Assembly: GCF_005887615.1 (NCBI RefSeq)
Contig: NZ_VANS01000001.1
Coordinates: forward strand, 173,415 to 237,414
DNA length: 64,000 bases
Origin: Sulfitobacter sabulilitoris
GTDB lineage: Bacteria > Pseudomonadota > Alphaproteobacteria > Rhodobacterales > Rhodobacteraceae
Direction: 5' to 3'
In this document: in pieces, positions 37,741 through 48,732 of the stretch
Position numbering within the stretch: position 1 is the first letter of the stretch
Layout of the letters: each line of letters begins with the position of its first letter
Position numbers and translations under genes: made by a program
The notes under the pieces: model-generated
Database searches by the model: none
What the model was told of the DNA's origin: nothing
What the model saw: only the letters and a program-made list of their open reading frames with translations

Positions 37741-38019
37741 TCAGCCTCCTGCGGGTTGGGTCACCAGATCGGTGAAGGGATTGGCGAAGATGAGGATCAT
37801 CGCGACCACGAAGCAATAGATCGCGGTTGATTCGATCATCGCGAGGCTGACGAACAGCGTGCGGGTGATGGTGGCCGAGGCATCGGGCTGCTGCGCCAGT
37901 GCCTGAAGCGCCTGCGAGGCCGCGCGCCCCTCGGCCAGGGCCGGGCCGATCGATCCTATCGCGATGGTCAGCCCGGCGGTCAGGATCGAAACCGCGGCAA
38001 TCAGGGTGTCAGCGTCCAT
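37741..38019 (-). CDS. atpE: N-ATPase c subunit (rotor ring, Na+-type)
   Basis: 92-residue two-helix proteolipid. Aligned to Ilyobacter tartaricus c, Pro26 matches Pro28, Glu30 takes the place of Na+ ligand Gln32, and Glu63-Ser64-Thr65-x-x-Tyr68 equals Glu65-Ser66-Thr67-x-x-Tyr70. The Na+-binding set is therefore kept, with an added helix-1 glutamate as described for N-ATPases. The loop QQPDA is canonical. This predicts Na+ rather than H+ transport. It lies between atpB and atpF. Confidence 0.95.
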   Translation of the reverse strand: MDADTLIAAVSILTAGLTIAIGSIGPALAEGRAASQALQALAQQPDASATITRTLFVSLAMIESTAIYCFVVAMILIFANPFTDLVTQPAGG

Positions 38020-38020
38020 G

Positions 38021-38737
38021 TCAGTCTCCTTGAGGTGTGCGGGATGCGGTGTCGGCGTCGCGGTCGCGCCCGTGCTTCTGCCGGCTGGCCGACGCGATGT
38101 AGACCATCGCCAGAACGGCGAAGATATAGGCCTGCACAAGGCCGGTGATCAGCCCGAGCAGTTGCATGACGACGGGAAAGAAGAACGGCGCGATGCTGAT
38201 CAGGATGCCGACGATGACGGTGCCGCTCATCACGTTGCCATACAACCGAACGGCCAGCGCCACGGTGCGCGAGGCCTCGGCGATGATGTTGAACGGCAGC
38301 ATCAGCGGCGTCGGTGAGACGTAGGATTTCAAATAGCTGGCCAGTCCGCGCCGCGCGATGGAAAAGATCGGCACGGCGATCAGCACGCAGATCGCAAGCG
38401 CCGCGGTCGTCGACAGCGATCCTGTCGGCGGTTGATAGCCCGGCACGACGCTCAGCAGGTTGCAGGTTGCCACGAAGAGAAACAGCGTTCCGATGAACGG
38501 CAGGTAGCGGGCCGGATCCTCGGTTCCGACCTCGTCGATCTGGTCGCGGATCATGGTCACGATGACCTCCAGCATGACCTGCCAGCGCGACACGGTTTCG
38601 CCTTCGCTCAGCCGGGCGGTGATCGCCCGCGACCCCAGCACCAGCAGCGCCATCACCAGCCATGTGAAGGCGACCGTGGCGGTCAGCCGCCAGCCTTGCC
38701 AGTCGTAGAGGACCCATGCGTCGGGGCTTATGTTCAT
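38021..38737 (-). CDS. atpB: N-ATPase a subunit
   Basis: 238-residue membrane stator forming the ion half-channels. The key stator arginine lies in RTVALAVRLYGNVMSGTVIVGIL (the RLxGN motif). Other family segments are LPFIGTLFLFVATCNLLSVVPGYQPPTGSLSTT and GLVQAYIFAVLAMVYIASA. It starts at 38737 in an ATGA overlap with atpR and ends 1 bp before atpE. About five helices are predicted. Confidence 0.96.
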   Translation of the reverse strand: MNISPDAWVLYDWQGWRLTATVAFTWLVMALLVLGSRAITARLSEGETVSRWQVMLEVIVTMIRDQIDEVGTEDPARYLPFIGTLFLFVATCNLLSVVPGYQPPTGSLSTTAALAICVLIAVPIFSIARRGLASYLKSYVSPTPLMLPFNIIAEASRTVALAVRLYGNVMSGTVIVGILISIAPFFFPVVMQLLGLITGLVQAYIFAVLAMVYIASASRQKHGRDRDADTASRTPQGD

Positions 38738-39027
38738 GTCGGCCCCCCGTGCCCGGCGCGGCCAAGGACGCGCGTGGCGACGATCCGCAAGGCGGTGAAG
38801 CCGGTCAGCGCGGACAGCAGGGCGCCCGGCCCGGCCCCCGATGCCAGCGCCGCCCCGAGCGCCCCCAGAACGACGATCGCACGCACCGCCGCAAGCGCGG
38901 CAAAGCCCGCGACGGGCCGGGGCCGCGCCAGCGCGCGCACCGACGCCCAGAGCAAGGCCACGTAGACCGCGCCGAGGGCCGATCCGATCAGCGCGGCGGC
39001 CAGTGAATATGCGATCTGACCGGTCAT
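38734..39027 (-). CDS. atpR: AtpR, N-ATPase accessory membrane protein
   Basis: 97-residue protein with three hydrophobic segments (IAYSLAAALIGSALGAVYVALLWA, a central AIVVLGALGAALASG stretch and a C-terminal ALLSALTGFTALRIVATRVLG). AtpR is specific to N-ATPase operons and is proposed to help c-ring assembly or Na+ handling, with its membrane arginine facing the c-ring glutamate. It overlaps both neighbours by ATGA. It is a small gene but fully supported by context. Confidence 0.88.
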   Translation of the reverse strand: MTGQIAYSLAAALIGSALGAVYVALLWASVRALARPRPVAGFAALAAVRAIVVLGALGAALASGAGPGALLSALTGFTALRIVATRVLGRAGHGGPT

Positions 39028-40241
39028 GCCACACCATCCCTGCGGTTCAGGCGGCCCACCATCAGCGGCCCCAGAATGCAGGTGCCGATGCTGGCCAGAA
39101 CCGCGGCGGAATACAGCATCGGCGGAACCGCCCACTCCCCCAGGGCGAGGCCGTGCAGCATCAGGATCAGGTAGATCTCGGCGCGTGGGATCATGCTGGC
39201 GCCGATCAGCAGTCCGGTCGCCCTGTCCGTGAGGATCCAGGTCGCCATGCCCGCGCCAAGCAGCTTGCCCGCCACCAGCGCCGCAAACAGCGCCAGCGCC
39301 AGGGCCGCCGCCGCCTGGATGTCGTCGAGACGGACCGACAGGCCGATGGAGACGAAAAAGAAGGGCCCGAACACGGCGAGGAAATACGCAAAGGCGAGGT
39401 CGATCTGCCGCTCCGCCGGATCGCGGCTGAAGGCGAGGCCCGCGAACAGCGCGCCGATGGCGAACGACAGGCCAAGCGCTTCGGCCAGCGCCGCGATGAC
39501 AAAGACCGTTCCGGTGGCAAAGACGAATGGCCCGATGCGCCGGTCGAGCCGCGAGAAGGCGGCGGTCAGGCGCCGCTCGGCGAGCCGCGAAAACGCGTAG
39601 CACGCCAGGCAAAAGCCGATGATCCGCGCCAGTTGCAGACCGCCGGCCCATGCCACCTCGCCGACCAGATCGCCTTGGGTGCCGTCGTGCAGCGCCGGCA
39701 GAACCGCCACGACCACGCCCAGCACGACAACCGCCGACAGATCGTCAAGCTCGGCCACATCGAGCAGCAGCGCGCCGTCCTCGGTATCGAGCCTGCCGGC
39801 GTCTTCCCAGGCCGCGACCCCGACGCCGACGCTTGTCGCGCTCGCGGCGATACCGGCCACAAGGGCGGGGATCAGGCCCAGGCCGGGCCAGGCCAGGATC
39901 AGCATGAAGACAAGCATCGCGGGCACCAGCATGTCGGGCACCCAGATCATGGCGGCCCGGCGAAGCTGCCGGGCAAGCTGGTCCAGATCGCTTTCCAGCC
40001 CGACCCGGAACAGCAATGCGACGATGCCGAATTGCGCCAGTATGACGATCTCTTCTTGAAGCCGCGGGGTCAGGACACCGGTTTCGGCGTCGAGCACCGA
40101 CAATGCGACCCCCAGAAGGATGAAGCCCACCATGCCCGGCAGCGACAGGCGACCCAGAAAGGCCCGCAACGGCGCCGACAACAGCGTCACCAGCCCCAGA
40201 AAGACCATCAGCATCGGCAGGGAGGATGCAACATCAGTCAT
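39024..40241 (-). CDS. CPA2-type cation:proton antiporter embedded in the N-ATPase operon
   Basis: 405-residue Na+(K+)/H+ exchanger-family membrane protein with about 12 helices. It has GMVGFILLGVALSV, AQFGIVALLFRVGLESDLDQLARQLRR and the core ALVAGIAASATSVGVGVAAWED. The ion-binding segment LLDVAELDDLSAVVVLGVVVAV has the paired acidic residues of CPA proteins. FAIGALFAGLAFSRDP, FFFVSIGLSVRLDD and GASMIPRAEIYLIL follow. It lacks a C-terminal TrkA-N domain. It overlaps the atpQ end (8 bp) and couples to atpR by ATGA, so it is a true operon member. It presumably links the Na+ and H+ gradients around the ATPase. Confidence 0.92.
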   Translation of the reverse strand: MTDVASSLPMLMVFLGLVTLLSAPLRAFLGRLSLPGMVGFILLGVALSVLDAETGVLTPRLQEEIVILAQFGIVALLFRVGLESDLDQLARQLRRAAMIWVPDMLVPAMLVFMLILAWPGLGLIPALVAGIAASATSVGVGVAAWEDAGRLDTEDGALLLDVAELDDLSAVVVLGVVVAVLPALHDGTQGDLVGEVAWAGGLQLARIIGFCLACYAFSRLAERRLTAAFSRLDRRIGPFVFATGTVFVIAALAEALGLSFAIGALFAGLAFSRDPAERQIDLAFAYFLAVFGPFFFVSIGLSVRLDDIQAAAALALALFAALVAGKLLGAGMATWILTDRATGLLIGASMIPRAEIYLILMLHGLALGEWAVPPMLYSAAVLASIGTCILGPLMVGRLNRRDGVA

Positions 40242-40526
40242 CCCGGCTCTCCCGTTGGATCCAGTACCAGGCGTTCAGGCATCCCAGCACGACGCCGGCG
40301 AGGATCAGGATCAGCGTCCACGACGTCTCTCCCGGCCAGCGCCAGTCGATCCAATGACCAAGCGCGGCGCCCAGCACGATGGGCACCGCGACCGCCCATC
40401 CGACCATTCCGAACATCGCCAGCCCGTACCACGCGCTGTCGTGACGCCGCTTTTTCGCGGCCTCCATGCGGCGGGTCTTTTGCACGATGGTGTCCGTCTC
40501 GTCGGTCTCGTCGGTGTCGCGCCCGG

Positions 40527-40530
<4 letters not shown>
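40234..40530 (-). CDS. atpQ: AtpQ, N-ATPase accessory membrane protein
   Basis: 98-residue protein with a charged N-terminal 30 residues (TDETDETD, KTRRMEAAKKRR) and two helices (GLAMFGMVGWAVAVPIVLGAALGHWID and SWTLILILAGVVLGCLNAWYWI). It resembles AtpI/AtpZ-type assembly helpers and is placed between atpC and the ring genes as in N-ATPase operons. It starts at 40530 in an ATGA overlap with atpC. Its role in c-ring assembly or Mg2+/Na+ supply is known only by analogy. Confidence 0.86.
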
Positions 40531-42474
<1,944 letters not shown>

Positions 42475-42510
42475 TCAAGTCCCCGAAACCCCTCACGCAG
42501 AGAGAGCGCC

Positions 42511-43989
42511 ATGACCGGCAAGGCGGGCCCCACGGACAGCACGGAGCCAGACCCCCGGTCGCGATTTCCGACGGCTTATACCATTCTGTTTTTGCTGATA
42601 ATTTTCGTCGCCGCATTGACCTGGATCATACCGGCGGGACAATATGACCGTGTGCTGAACGCCGATGTCGGGTGCGAGGTCGCCGTTCCGGGCACCTTTC
42701 GCGGCGTGGAGGCGACCCCCCAGCGGCCCGCCGATGTGCTGCTTGCGCCCATCGCCGGGTTCTACGATCCCGACAGCTACAAGGCCAACGCCATCGACGT
42801 GGCGCTGTTCGTGCTGTTTCTGGGCGGGTTTCTGGGCGTGGTGAACGCCACCGGGTCCATAGACGCGGGTATTGGCGCCGCGATGCGGTCGATGGCGGGG
42901 CACGAGATCTGGATGATCCCGATCCTGATGACGCTGTTCGCGCTGGGCGGCACGACCTATGGCATGGCCGAGGAAACGCTGGCCTTCTATGCCGTTCTGT
43001 TGCCGGTGGTGCTGCGCGCGGGCTGCGACGCGGTCACCGGCGTCGCCGTCATCCTGATCGGCGCGGGCATCGGTGTTCTGGGCTCGACCATCAACCCCTT
43101 TGCCACGATCATCGCCTCCAACGCGGCCTCCATCGCATTTACCGTCGGCATGGCCTTGCGGCTGGGGCTGCTGATCGGCGGGCTGGCGATCTGCATCGCT
43201 TACGTGACGCTTTATGCCCGGCGGGTAAAGGCGGACAACGCCCGGTCGGTTGTCAGCGGACAATGGGCCGCGCACAGGCGGCACTTGCTGGAGGATGATG
43301 ACGAGGACGGGGACGGCGGCAGGGCTTTGCGCGGGCTGACCGGCGCGCAAAAGACGATCCTGGTCGTCTTCGCCGCCACCTTTGCGGTGATGATCTGGGG
43401 CGTCTCGAGCCAGGGCTGGTGGATGGCCCGCATGGGCGCGTTGTTCCTGGCGGCGGCGATCGCGGTCGGATTGATCGGGCGGCTTGGCGAAAAGCGCCTG
43501 ACCGACGCCTTTGTGCACGGCGCGCGCGATCTTCTGGGCGTGGCGCTGGTGATCGGGCTGGCGCGCGGCATCGTCGTGATCATGGAAAACGGCCTGATCG
43601 CCGACACGATCCTGAATGCCTCGGCGCAAATCCTGGGCGATGTCTCGGATGCCGCGTTCATTGTCACGATTTTCGCGATCGAGGCGGGGATGAGCTTTCT
43701 CGTGCCGTCCTCGTCGGGGCTGGCCGTGCTGACCATGCCGATCCTGGCACCCCTGGCCGATTTCGCGGGCGTGGGCCGCGATCTGGTGGTCACCGCCTAC
43801 CAGTCGGCGAACGGTCTGGTGAACCTGGTCAATCCGACCTTTGCGGTGGTGATCGGTGGGCTGACCATCGGGCGAGTGCCCTATGACCGCTGGATCGTGT
43901 TCATCTGGCCGCTGCTGGCGATCCTGACCGGGTTCATCATTGGAGCATTGGGGCTTGCGGCGTGGTTCGGCACCGGGGGGGCGGCATGA
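42511..43989 (+). CDS. YfcC/DcuC-family carrier, probable arginine-ornithine exchanger role
   Basis: 492-residue membrane carrier of the YfcC/ArcD-like group with about 12 helices. It starts [30 protein letters not shown], the family signature. It also shows [72 protein letters not shown] and [21 protein letters not shown]. An acidic cytoplasmic loop ([10 protein letters not shown]) is unusual. It is the first gene of an arginine deiminase operon and overlaps arcA by ATGA, so arginine uptake coupled to ornithine or citrulline exit is the natural role. It is not proven. Confidence 0.88.
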   Translation: MTGKAGPTDSTEPDPRSRFPTAYTILFLLIIFVAALTWIIPAGQYDRVLNADVGCEVAVPGTFRGVEATPQRPADVLLAPIAGFYDPDSYKANAIDVALFVLFLGGFLGVVNATGSIDAGIGAAMRSMAGHEIWMIPILMTLFALGGTTYGMAEETLAFYAVLLPVVLRAGCDAVTGVAVILIGAGIGVLGSTINPFATIIASNAASIAFTVGMALRLGLLIGGLAICIAYVTLYARRVKADNARSVVSGQWAAHRRHLLEDDDEDGDGGRALRGLTGAQKTILVVFAATFAVMIWGVSSQGWWMARMGALFLAAAIAVGLIGRLGEKRLTDAFVHGARDLLGVALVIGLARGIVVIMENGLIADTILNASAQILGDVSDAAFIVTIFAIEAGMSFLVPSSSGLAVLTMPILAPLADFAGVGRDLVVTAYQSANGLVNLVNPTFAVVIGGLTIGRVPYDRWIVFIWPLLAILTGFIIGALGLAAWFGTGGAA

Positions 43990-45215
43990 CTGATCTCGAT
44001 CTGGGGGTCCATTCGGAAACCGGGCGGCTGCGGCAGGTGATCGTGTGCAGGCCCGGTCTTGCGCATCGGCGGCTGACACCGGCGAATTGCGATAGCCTGT
44101 TGTTCGACGACGTCTTCTGGGTCAAGCAGGCCCGCCGCGACCACGATGCCTTTGCGCAGGTCATGCGCGCGGAAGGGGTGGAGGTGTTGGACACGGGCGT
44201 GTTGCTGGCGCAGGTCCTCGATATTCCCGAGGCGCGCCGCTGGCTGCTGGACCGGCGCATCACGCCGCGCGACATCGGCGTGGGCCTGCTGGCGGAGTTG
44301 CGCGCGTGGCTCGACGAGCTGACCGGCGCCGCGCTGTCGGAGCGTCTGATCGGCGGCCTGACCGTGAACGATCTGCCGTTCGAGCCGTCGGGCATGTTCG
44401 GATCCTACCTGGGGCCGTTGGGCTTTGTGCTGCAGCCCTTGCCCAATTTCCTGTTCACCCGCGACAACAGCGCGTGGATCTACAGCGGTGTCACGCTCAA
44501 CCCGATGTTCTGGCAGGCGCGCCGGCCAGAGACGCTGCTGACGGCGGCGATCTACCGGTTCCATCCGCGGTTCGCGGGGCGGGCCGACGTGCTCTGGGGC
44601 GATCCGGAGCGGGATATGGGGCTGGCCACGGTCGAGGGGGGCGACATCATGCCCCTGGGCGGCGGCCTTGTCCTGATCGGCATGGGAGAGCGCACGTCGC
44701 CGCAGGGCGTGGGGCTTCTGGCCGAGGCGCTGTTCGACCAGGGGCGCGCGACCCGCGTGCTGGCCTGCCAGCTTCCGCGGGAGCGATCGGCCATGCATCT
44801 CGACACGGTGTTCACCTTTTGCGGCGGCCCCGTCGTCACCAGCTTTACCGAGGTGGCGGCGGGGATGCGCGTCTATGACCTGCACCCCGGCGAGGGGCGC
44901 GCGCCGCTCGACATCCGCCGCATCGACCGCCCGCTGTTCGAAGTCCTGGCCAAGGCGCTGGGGGTCCGGAAACTGGACGTGGTGGCCACTGGCGGCGACG
45001 ACCCGTTCGAGGAATCCCGCGAGCAATGGAACGACGGCAACAACGTGCTGGCGCTCAGGCCCGGCGTGGTCGTCGGGTACGACCGCAACGACGACACCAA
45101 CGCCGCCCTGCGCGCCCACGGCATCGAGGTGCTGGAAGTGCCGGGCGCGGAGCTTGGCCGGGGCAGGGGCGGCAGCCGGTGCATGTCGTGCCCGACGATC
45201 CGCGACGCGTCCTGA
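43986..45215 (+). CDS. arcA: Arginine deiminase
   Basis: Hydrolyses arginine to citrulline and ammonia, the first step of the arginine deiminase pathway. It has 409 residues with the conserved [33 protein letters not shown] (FTRD), the catalytic HLDTVFTF histidine, [10 protein letters not shown] and the active-site cysteine in [15 protein letters not shown]. It starts at 43986 inside the carrier gene stop and is followed by arcB and arcC. Confidence 0.97.
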   Translation: MTDLDLGVHSETGRLRQVIVCRPGLAHRRLTPANCDSLLFDDVFWVKQARRDHDAFAQVMRAEGVEVLDTGVLLAQVLDIPEARRWLLDRRITPRDIGVGLLAELRAWLDELTGAALSERLIGGLTVNDLPFEPSGMFGSYLGPLGFVLQPLPNFLFTRDNSAWIYSGVTLNPMFWQARRPETLLTAAIYRFHPRFAGRADVLWGDPERDMGLATVEGGDIMPLGGGLVLIGMGERTSPQGVGLLAEALFDQGRATRVLACQLPRERSAMHLDTVFTFCGGPVVTSFTEVAAGMRVYDLHPGEGRAPLDIRRIDRPLFEVLAKALGVRKLDVVATGGDDPFEESREQWNDGNNVLALRPGVVVGYDRNDDTNAALRAHGIEVLEVPGAELGRGRGGSRCMSCPTIRDAS

Positions 45216-45239
45216 ACCGCCTTTGGAAAGGAAGACACG

Positions 45240-46241
45240 ATGGCCTACAACCTCAAGAACCGGCATTTCCTGAGCCTGCGCGATTTCCGGCCAGAGGAAA
45301 TCGGCTTTCTTCTGACGCTGGCCGCCGATCTGAAGGCCGCGAAATACGCCGGGACAGAGCAGCCGGTGCTGACCGGCAAGGACATCGCGCTGATCTTCGA
45401 GAAGGACAGCACACGCACCCGCGCGGGGTTCGAGGTGGCGGCGCATGACCAGGGTGCGCATGTGACCTATCTGGGCCCGTCGGGCAGCCACCTGGGCCGC
45501 AAGGAGACCGTCCGCGACACCGCGCGCGTGCTGGGCCGGATGTTCGACGGGATCGAATACCGCGGCTTTGGCCAGACCGTCGTCGAGGAACTGGCGGAAC
45601 ATGCGCGCGTGCCGGTGTGGAACGGGCTGACCGATGAATTTCACCCCACGCAGGTGCTTGCCGATTTCCTGACAATGCGCGAACACGCCGAAAAGCCGCT
45701 GCGCGAGATCGCATTCACCTTCATGGGGGACGTGGGCAACAACATGGGCGACAGCCTTTTGATCGGGGGGGCCAAGCTGGGCATGGATGTGCGGCTGTGC
45801 GGTCCGCGCGATTGCTGGCCCGAAACCATCGTGGAGGCGGAGGCGCGCAGCATCGCGTCCCACACCGGCGCGCGCATCACGATCAGCGAAAGCATCGAAG
45901 ACGCGACCTTGGGCGTTGATTTCATCTATACCGACGTCTGGCTGTCGATGGGCGAGCCCGAGGAGGACTGGGCCGCGCGGATCAAGCTGCTCAAGCCTTA
46001 TCAGGTCACCGCCGACATCATGGCCGACACCGGCAATCCGCGCACCCGATTCATGCATTGCCTGCCCGCCTTTCACACCGCCGAAACCGAAATCGGGGCC
46101 CGGATACAACGCGACTTTGGCCTGTCCGCGATGGAGGTGACGGACGAGGTGTTCGAAAGCGATGCCTCGATCGTCTTCGACCAGGCCGAGAACCGGCTGC
46201 ACGCGATCAAGGCGGTGCTGGTCGCATCGCTGGGGCCGTAA
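45240..46241 (+). CDS. arcB: Ornithine carbamoyltransferase, catabolic context
   Basis: 333-residue transcarbamylase. It has the carbamoyl-phosphate motif [12 protein letters not shown], the [12 protein letters not shown] motif and the ornithine loop HCLPAFH. In this operon it runs phosphorolysis of citrulline to ornithine and carbamoyl phosphate. The length fits the catabolic (longer) class rather than the biosynthetic ArgF of about 305. It starts after GGAAAGGAAG, 24 bp from arcA. Confidence 0.96.
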   Translation: MAYNLKNRHFLSLRDFRPEEIGFLLTLAADLKAAKYAGTEQPVLTGKDIALIFEKDSTRTRAGFEVAAHDQGAHVTYLGPSGSHLGRKETVRDTARVLGRMFDGIEYRGFGQTVVEELAEHARVPVWNGLTDEFHPTQVLADFLTMREHAEKPLREIAFTFMGDVGNNMGDSLLIGGAKLGMDVRLCGPRDCWPETIVEAEARSIASHTGARITISESIEDATLGVDFIYTDVWLSMGEPEEDWAARIKLLKPYQVTADIMADTGNPRTRFMHCLPAFHTAETEIGARIQRDFGLSAMEVTDEVFESDASIVFDQAENRLHAIKAVLVASLGP

Positions 46242-46244
46242 GCG

Positions 46245-47177
46245 ATGCTGGTGGTCGCGGCCCTGGGTGGAAATGCGCTGCTGCGCCGCGGGCAGGCCCT
46301 GACGGCGGACAACCAACGCCGCAACGCGCGCCTGGCCGCCGGTGCGCTGGCCCGAATCGTGCGCGCGGGTCATGACCTCGTGATCACCCACGGCAACGGC
46401 CCGCAGGTCGGGCTGCTTGCGCTCCAGGCGCTGTCGCATGGCCCCGAAGAGGTCTACCCGCTGGATGTCATGGGCGCGGAGACCGAGGGCATGATCGGCT
46501 ACCTGATCGAACAGGAGCTGGAAAACGCGCTGGGTCATGACCGAACGGTGGCGACCCTGCTGACGCAGGTCCGTGTGGACCCCGGCGACCCGGCGTTCGC
46601 AACCCCGACAAAATTCGTGGGCCCGGTCTATGACCGCGAAAGGGCCGAGGCGCTGGCCGGCCGCCACGGTTGGAGCATCGCGCGCGATGGCGACCACTGG
46701 CGGCGCGTGGTTCCCTCGCCTGCGCCGTTGGACATTCCCGATCTCAAGGTGATCCGCCAGCTTTTGGTGCATGGCACGATCGTGATCTGCGCCGGGGGCG
46801 GCGGCATTCCGGTGGTGGCGCGGCCCGGCGGCGCGTTGACGGGCATCGAGGCGGTGATCGACAAGGACGCCGCCAGCGCGCTCTTGGCCGATATGCTCGG
46901 GGCGGACGGTATGTTGCTGCTGACGGATGTCGACGGCGTCGAACGTGATTTCGGCACCGACCGCGCGACCCGGATCGAGGCGATGACACCCGACGAGGCC
47001 GCCGCGCTGGACCTGCCCCAAGGGTCGATGGGCCCCAAGGTCGCGGCCGCCTGTCAATTCGCGCGTGTGGAGGGTCGGTGGGCGGGCATCGGCAGGCTCG
47101 AAAGCGCCTTCGACGTGTTGCAGGGGCATGCGGGCACGCGGATTTCGATGACGCCGGCGACCCCGCGGCGCGGCTAG
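46245..47177 (+). CDS. arcC: Carbamate kinase
   Basis: 310-residue amino-acid-kinase-family enzyme making ATP from carbamoyl phosphate and ADP, the energy-yielding step of the pathway. It shows VVAALGGNALLRRGQ, ITHGNGPQVGLLALQA, ICAGGGGIPVV and IDKDAASALLADMLGADGMLLLTDVDGV. It lies 3 bp after arcB. A small GC stem (47204-47220) follows. Confidence 0.97.
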   Translation: MLVVAALGGNALLRRGQALTADNQRRNARLAAGALARIVRAGHDLVITHGNGPQVGLLALQALSHGPEEVYPLDVMGAETEGMIGYLIEQELENALGHDRTVATLLTQVRVDPGDPAFATPTKFVGPVYDRERAEALAGRHGWSIARDGDHWRRVVPSPAPLDIPDLKVIRQLLVHGTIVICAGGGGIPVVARPGGALTGIEAVIDKDAASALLADMLGADGMLLLTDVDGVERDFGTDRATRIEAMTPDEAAALDLPQGSMGPKVAAACQFARVEGRWAGIGRLESAFDVLQGHAGTRISMTPATPRRG

Positions 47178-47203
47178 GCGCGTCGCGGCATCGGCATGAT
47201 CGC

Positions 47204-47220
47204 GGGGCGTGCGGCGCCCC
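47204..47220. terminator. Short GC stem after arcC
   Basis: GGGGCG (47204-47209) pairs with CGCCCC (47215-47220) over a 5-base loop in the 64-bp convergent gap between arcC and the Crp/Fnr gene. There is no U-tract, so this is a weak terminator candidate. Confidence 0.35.
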
Positions 47221-47241
47221 CCCGCAGCCTGCCGCCCGCGC

Positions 47242-47985
47242 TTATGGCATCGCCACGATCTGGTCCGCGAGCGTGGCCGGGTCGATCCCGGCGATGGTCG
47301 ACAGGCTGTCCATGTCGAGGATCGCGATGTCCATGTGATCGCGTACGCGAATGACGCCCTGCCGGCTGAGGCGCTGCATCGTGCGGCAGACATGGACCGA
47401 CGAAAGCCCCGCGAAATCGCCCATGTGCACCTGCGTCAGCGGAAGGTGGAATGCGCCATCGCTCACCTCTCCGATCGCGTCGAGGCGCACGTAGAGTTCG
47501 ATCAGCGCATATGCGATGCGGGTCTCGGCGCGGCCCTTGCCCAACCGCAGCATCCGCTCGGACCAGCGCGATTGCACCCCCGCCCTGCACCGCGCGTCAA
47601 GGGCGCGCAGGTCGTCGAACTTGTCCAGCAGGCGATGCCACACCGTCACCGGCATGACAGAGACTATGGCCGGGCTCACCGCCTCGATCTGGACCGCGAC
47701 CGTGGCGTTGTCCGCCGAAGTCGGGTTCAGGAAGTCGCCGGGCAGGGCGAAATCGATGATCTGTTTCTGTCCGTCGCGTGTCAGCTTGGACACGGCCAGC
47801 CAGCCCGACAGGACAACGAAGGCGGTCCGCAATTCCTCGCCGTCGAGCGCGATGATCGCCCCGGCGCGGTATCGCCTTACCCACGAGGACAGAACCTTGC
47901 CCGGACGCGACCCCCGGTCGCCGTCGCGGCGCGGTCGGGGCCGGGCGCGCGCGTGCGGCGGCGTTTGCAAATGGCTCCCTGTCAT
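47242..47985 (-). CDS. Crp/Fnr-family transcriptional regulator
   Basis: 247-residue regulator with a cNMP-binding-like beta-barrel (about residues 35-140; FVVLSGWLAVSKLTRDGQKQIIDFALPGDFL) and a Crp-type winged helix (LPLTQVHMGDFAGLSSVHVCRTMQRLSRQGVIRV). It lacks the N-terminal cysteine cluster of oxygen-sensing Fnr. The recognition helix SSVHVCRTM lacks the glutamate that Fnr uses to read TTGAT. It therefore belongs to the alphaproteobacterial HVNRT-type branch of unknown signal. The Arg/Pro-rich first 30 residues look disordered. The ATG at 47985 is chosen because the longer reading is not conserved. It is convergent with arcC. Confidence 0.88.
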   Translation of the reverse strand: MTGSHLQTPPHARARPRPRRDGDRGSRPGKVLSSWVRRYRAGAIIALDGEELRTAFVVLSGWLAVSKLTRDGQKQIIDFALPGDFLNPTSADNATVAVQIEAVSPAIVSVMPVTVWHRLLDKFDDLRALDARCRAGVQSRWSERMLRLGKGRAETRIAYALIELYVRLDAIGEVSDGAFHLPLTQVHMGDFAGLSSVHVCRTMQRLSRQGVIRVRDHMDIAILDMDSLSTIAGIDPATLADQIVAMP

Positions 47986-48390
47986 CTGAGCATCCCCAAT
48001 CTGGACAAGCGCGCGGCATGATGCCGAAGGGCCAGTGACGCGGCTGCCATTCGATTTCGGCGCGGTATCATCTTGCGGCCCGACACGCCCGTCGTGACAC
48101 CCCTGATCGGCGGGTCTGCGCGTCGGGGGCATCGGGCAGGCAATGACCGGCCCGCCCCTCTGGATAGGGCATGGGTGACGACGCGTCCTGACGCAAATCA
48201 AGCCGACCGGGGGGATCGATGCCAAATTCGGCCAGCCGGCGCGCGACACTGACGAAAGTCAAGTGGGCCGGCCCCGTCCGCCGCATACTGCCACATCGGA
48301 CCGATCCCGCGCGGCGCCCGACGAAACGCGGCAGACCGCGGCGGACACCGGCCACCAAACCACTTTGCACCCCGAGAAGGAAACGGAATT
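47986..48390. promoter_or_regulatory. Divergent regulatory region with two Fnr-like boxes
   Basis: A gap of 405 bases between the leftward Crp/Fnr gene and the rightward stress-gene run, with no convincing gene. CTGAC-GCAA-ATCAA (48188-48201) and CTGAC-GAAA-GTCAA (48249-48262) each match the Fnr-type TTGAY-N4-RTCAA pattern at 9 of 10 positions. The second is 135 bp before the coiled-coil gene. Confidence 0.5.
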
Positions 48391-48678
48391 ATGGATGACA
48401 AGGACGCCTACCGACAGAAACTCCAGACCCGGCTGGAGACCCTCAGGGCCGAGATCGACAAGCTGGAGGCCAAGGCCGAACACGTCGGCGCAGAGGCCCG
48501 CGAGGCCCTCAGGACGGAAGCGAAAGAACTGCGCGCCAAGCAAGACGAGGCCCGCAAGAAGCTGGAAGCGTTCCGCAAGGCGCAGGGCGACGCGTGGAAA
48601 GACCTGAAATCCGGGCTGGACGCCGCGTGGGACGATCTGTCCCGGGCCGTGCGCCGCGCCGCCGACCGCTTTGGCTGA
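48391..48678 (+). CDS. Small coiled-coil protein
   Basis: 95-residue, highly charged, all-helical protein (Lys/Glu/Ala-rich heptads over residues 5-75) ending in a possible amphipathic helix WDDLSRAVRRAADRFG. No catalytic motif or signal peptide is seen. It resembles short stress-linked coiled-coil proteins found with ferritin-like and HdeD-like genes. It starts at 48391 after GAGAAGGA and is followed by the bacterioferritin-like gene. No function is assigned. Confidence 0.75.
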   Translation: MDDKDAYRQKLQTRLETLRAEIDKLEAKAEHVGAEAREALRTEAKELRAKQDEARKKLEAFRKAQGDAWKDLKSGLDAAWDDLSRAVRRAADRFG

Positions 48679-48732
48679 GCCTGCGGCCGGCGTGCCGCGC
48701 TTACCGAAAAATCCCCGGCAGGAGAGAACGGC

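Noticed and set aside
43881-47393. Very long minus-strand open frame (1170 codons) opposite the arc operon
   Set aside because: It is antisense to arcA, arcB and arcC, each with full family motifs, and its product is His/Arg/Gln-rich with no domain. It is an effect of high GC at third codon positions.
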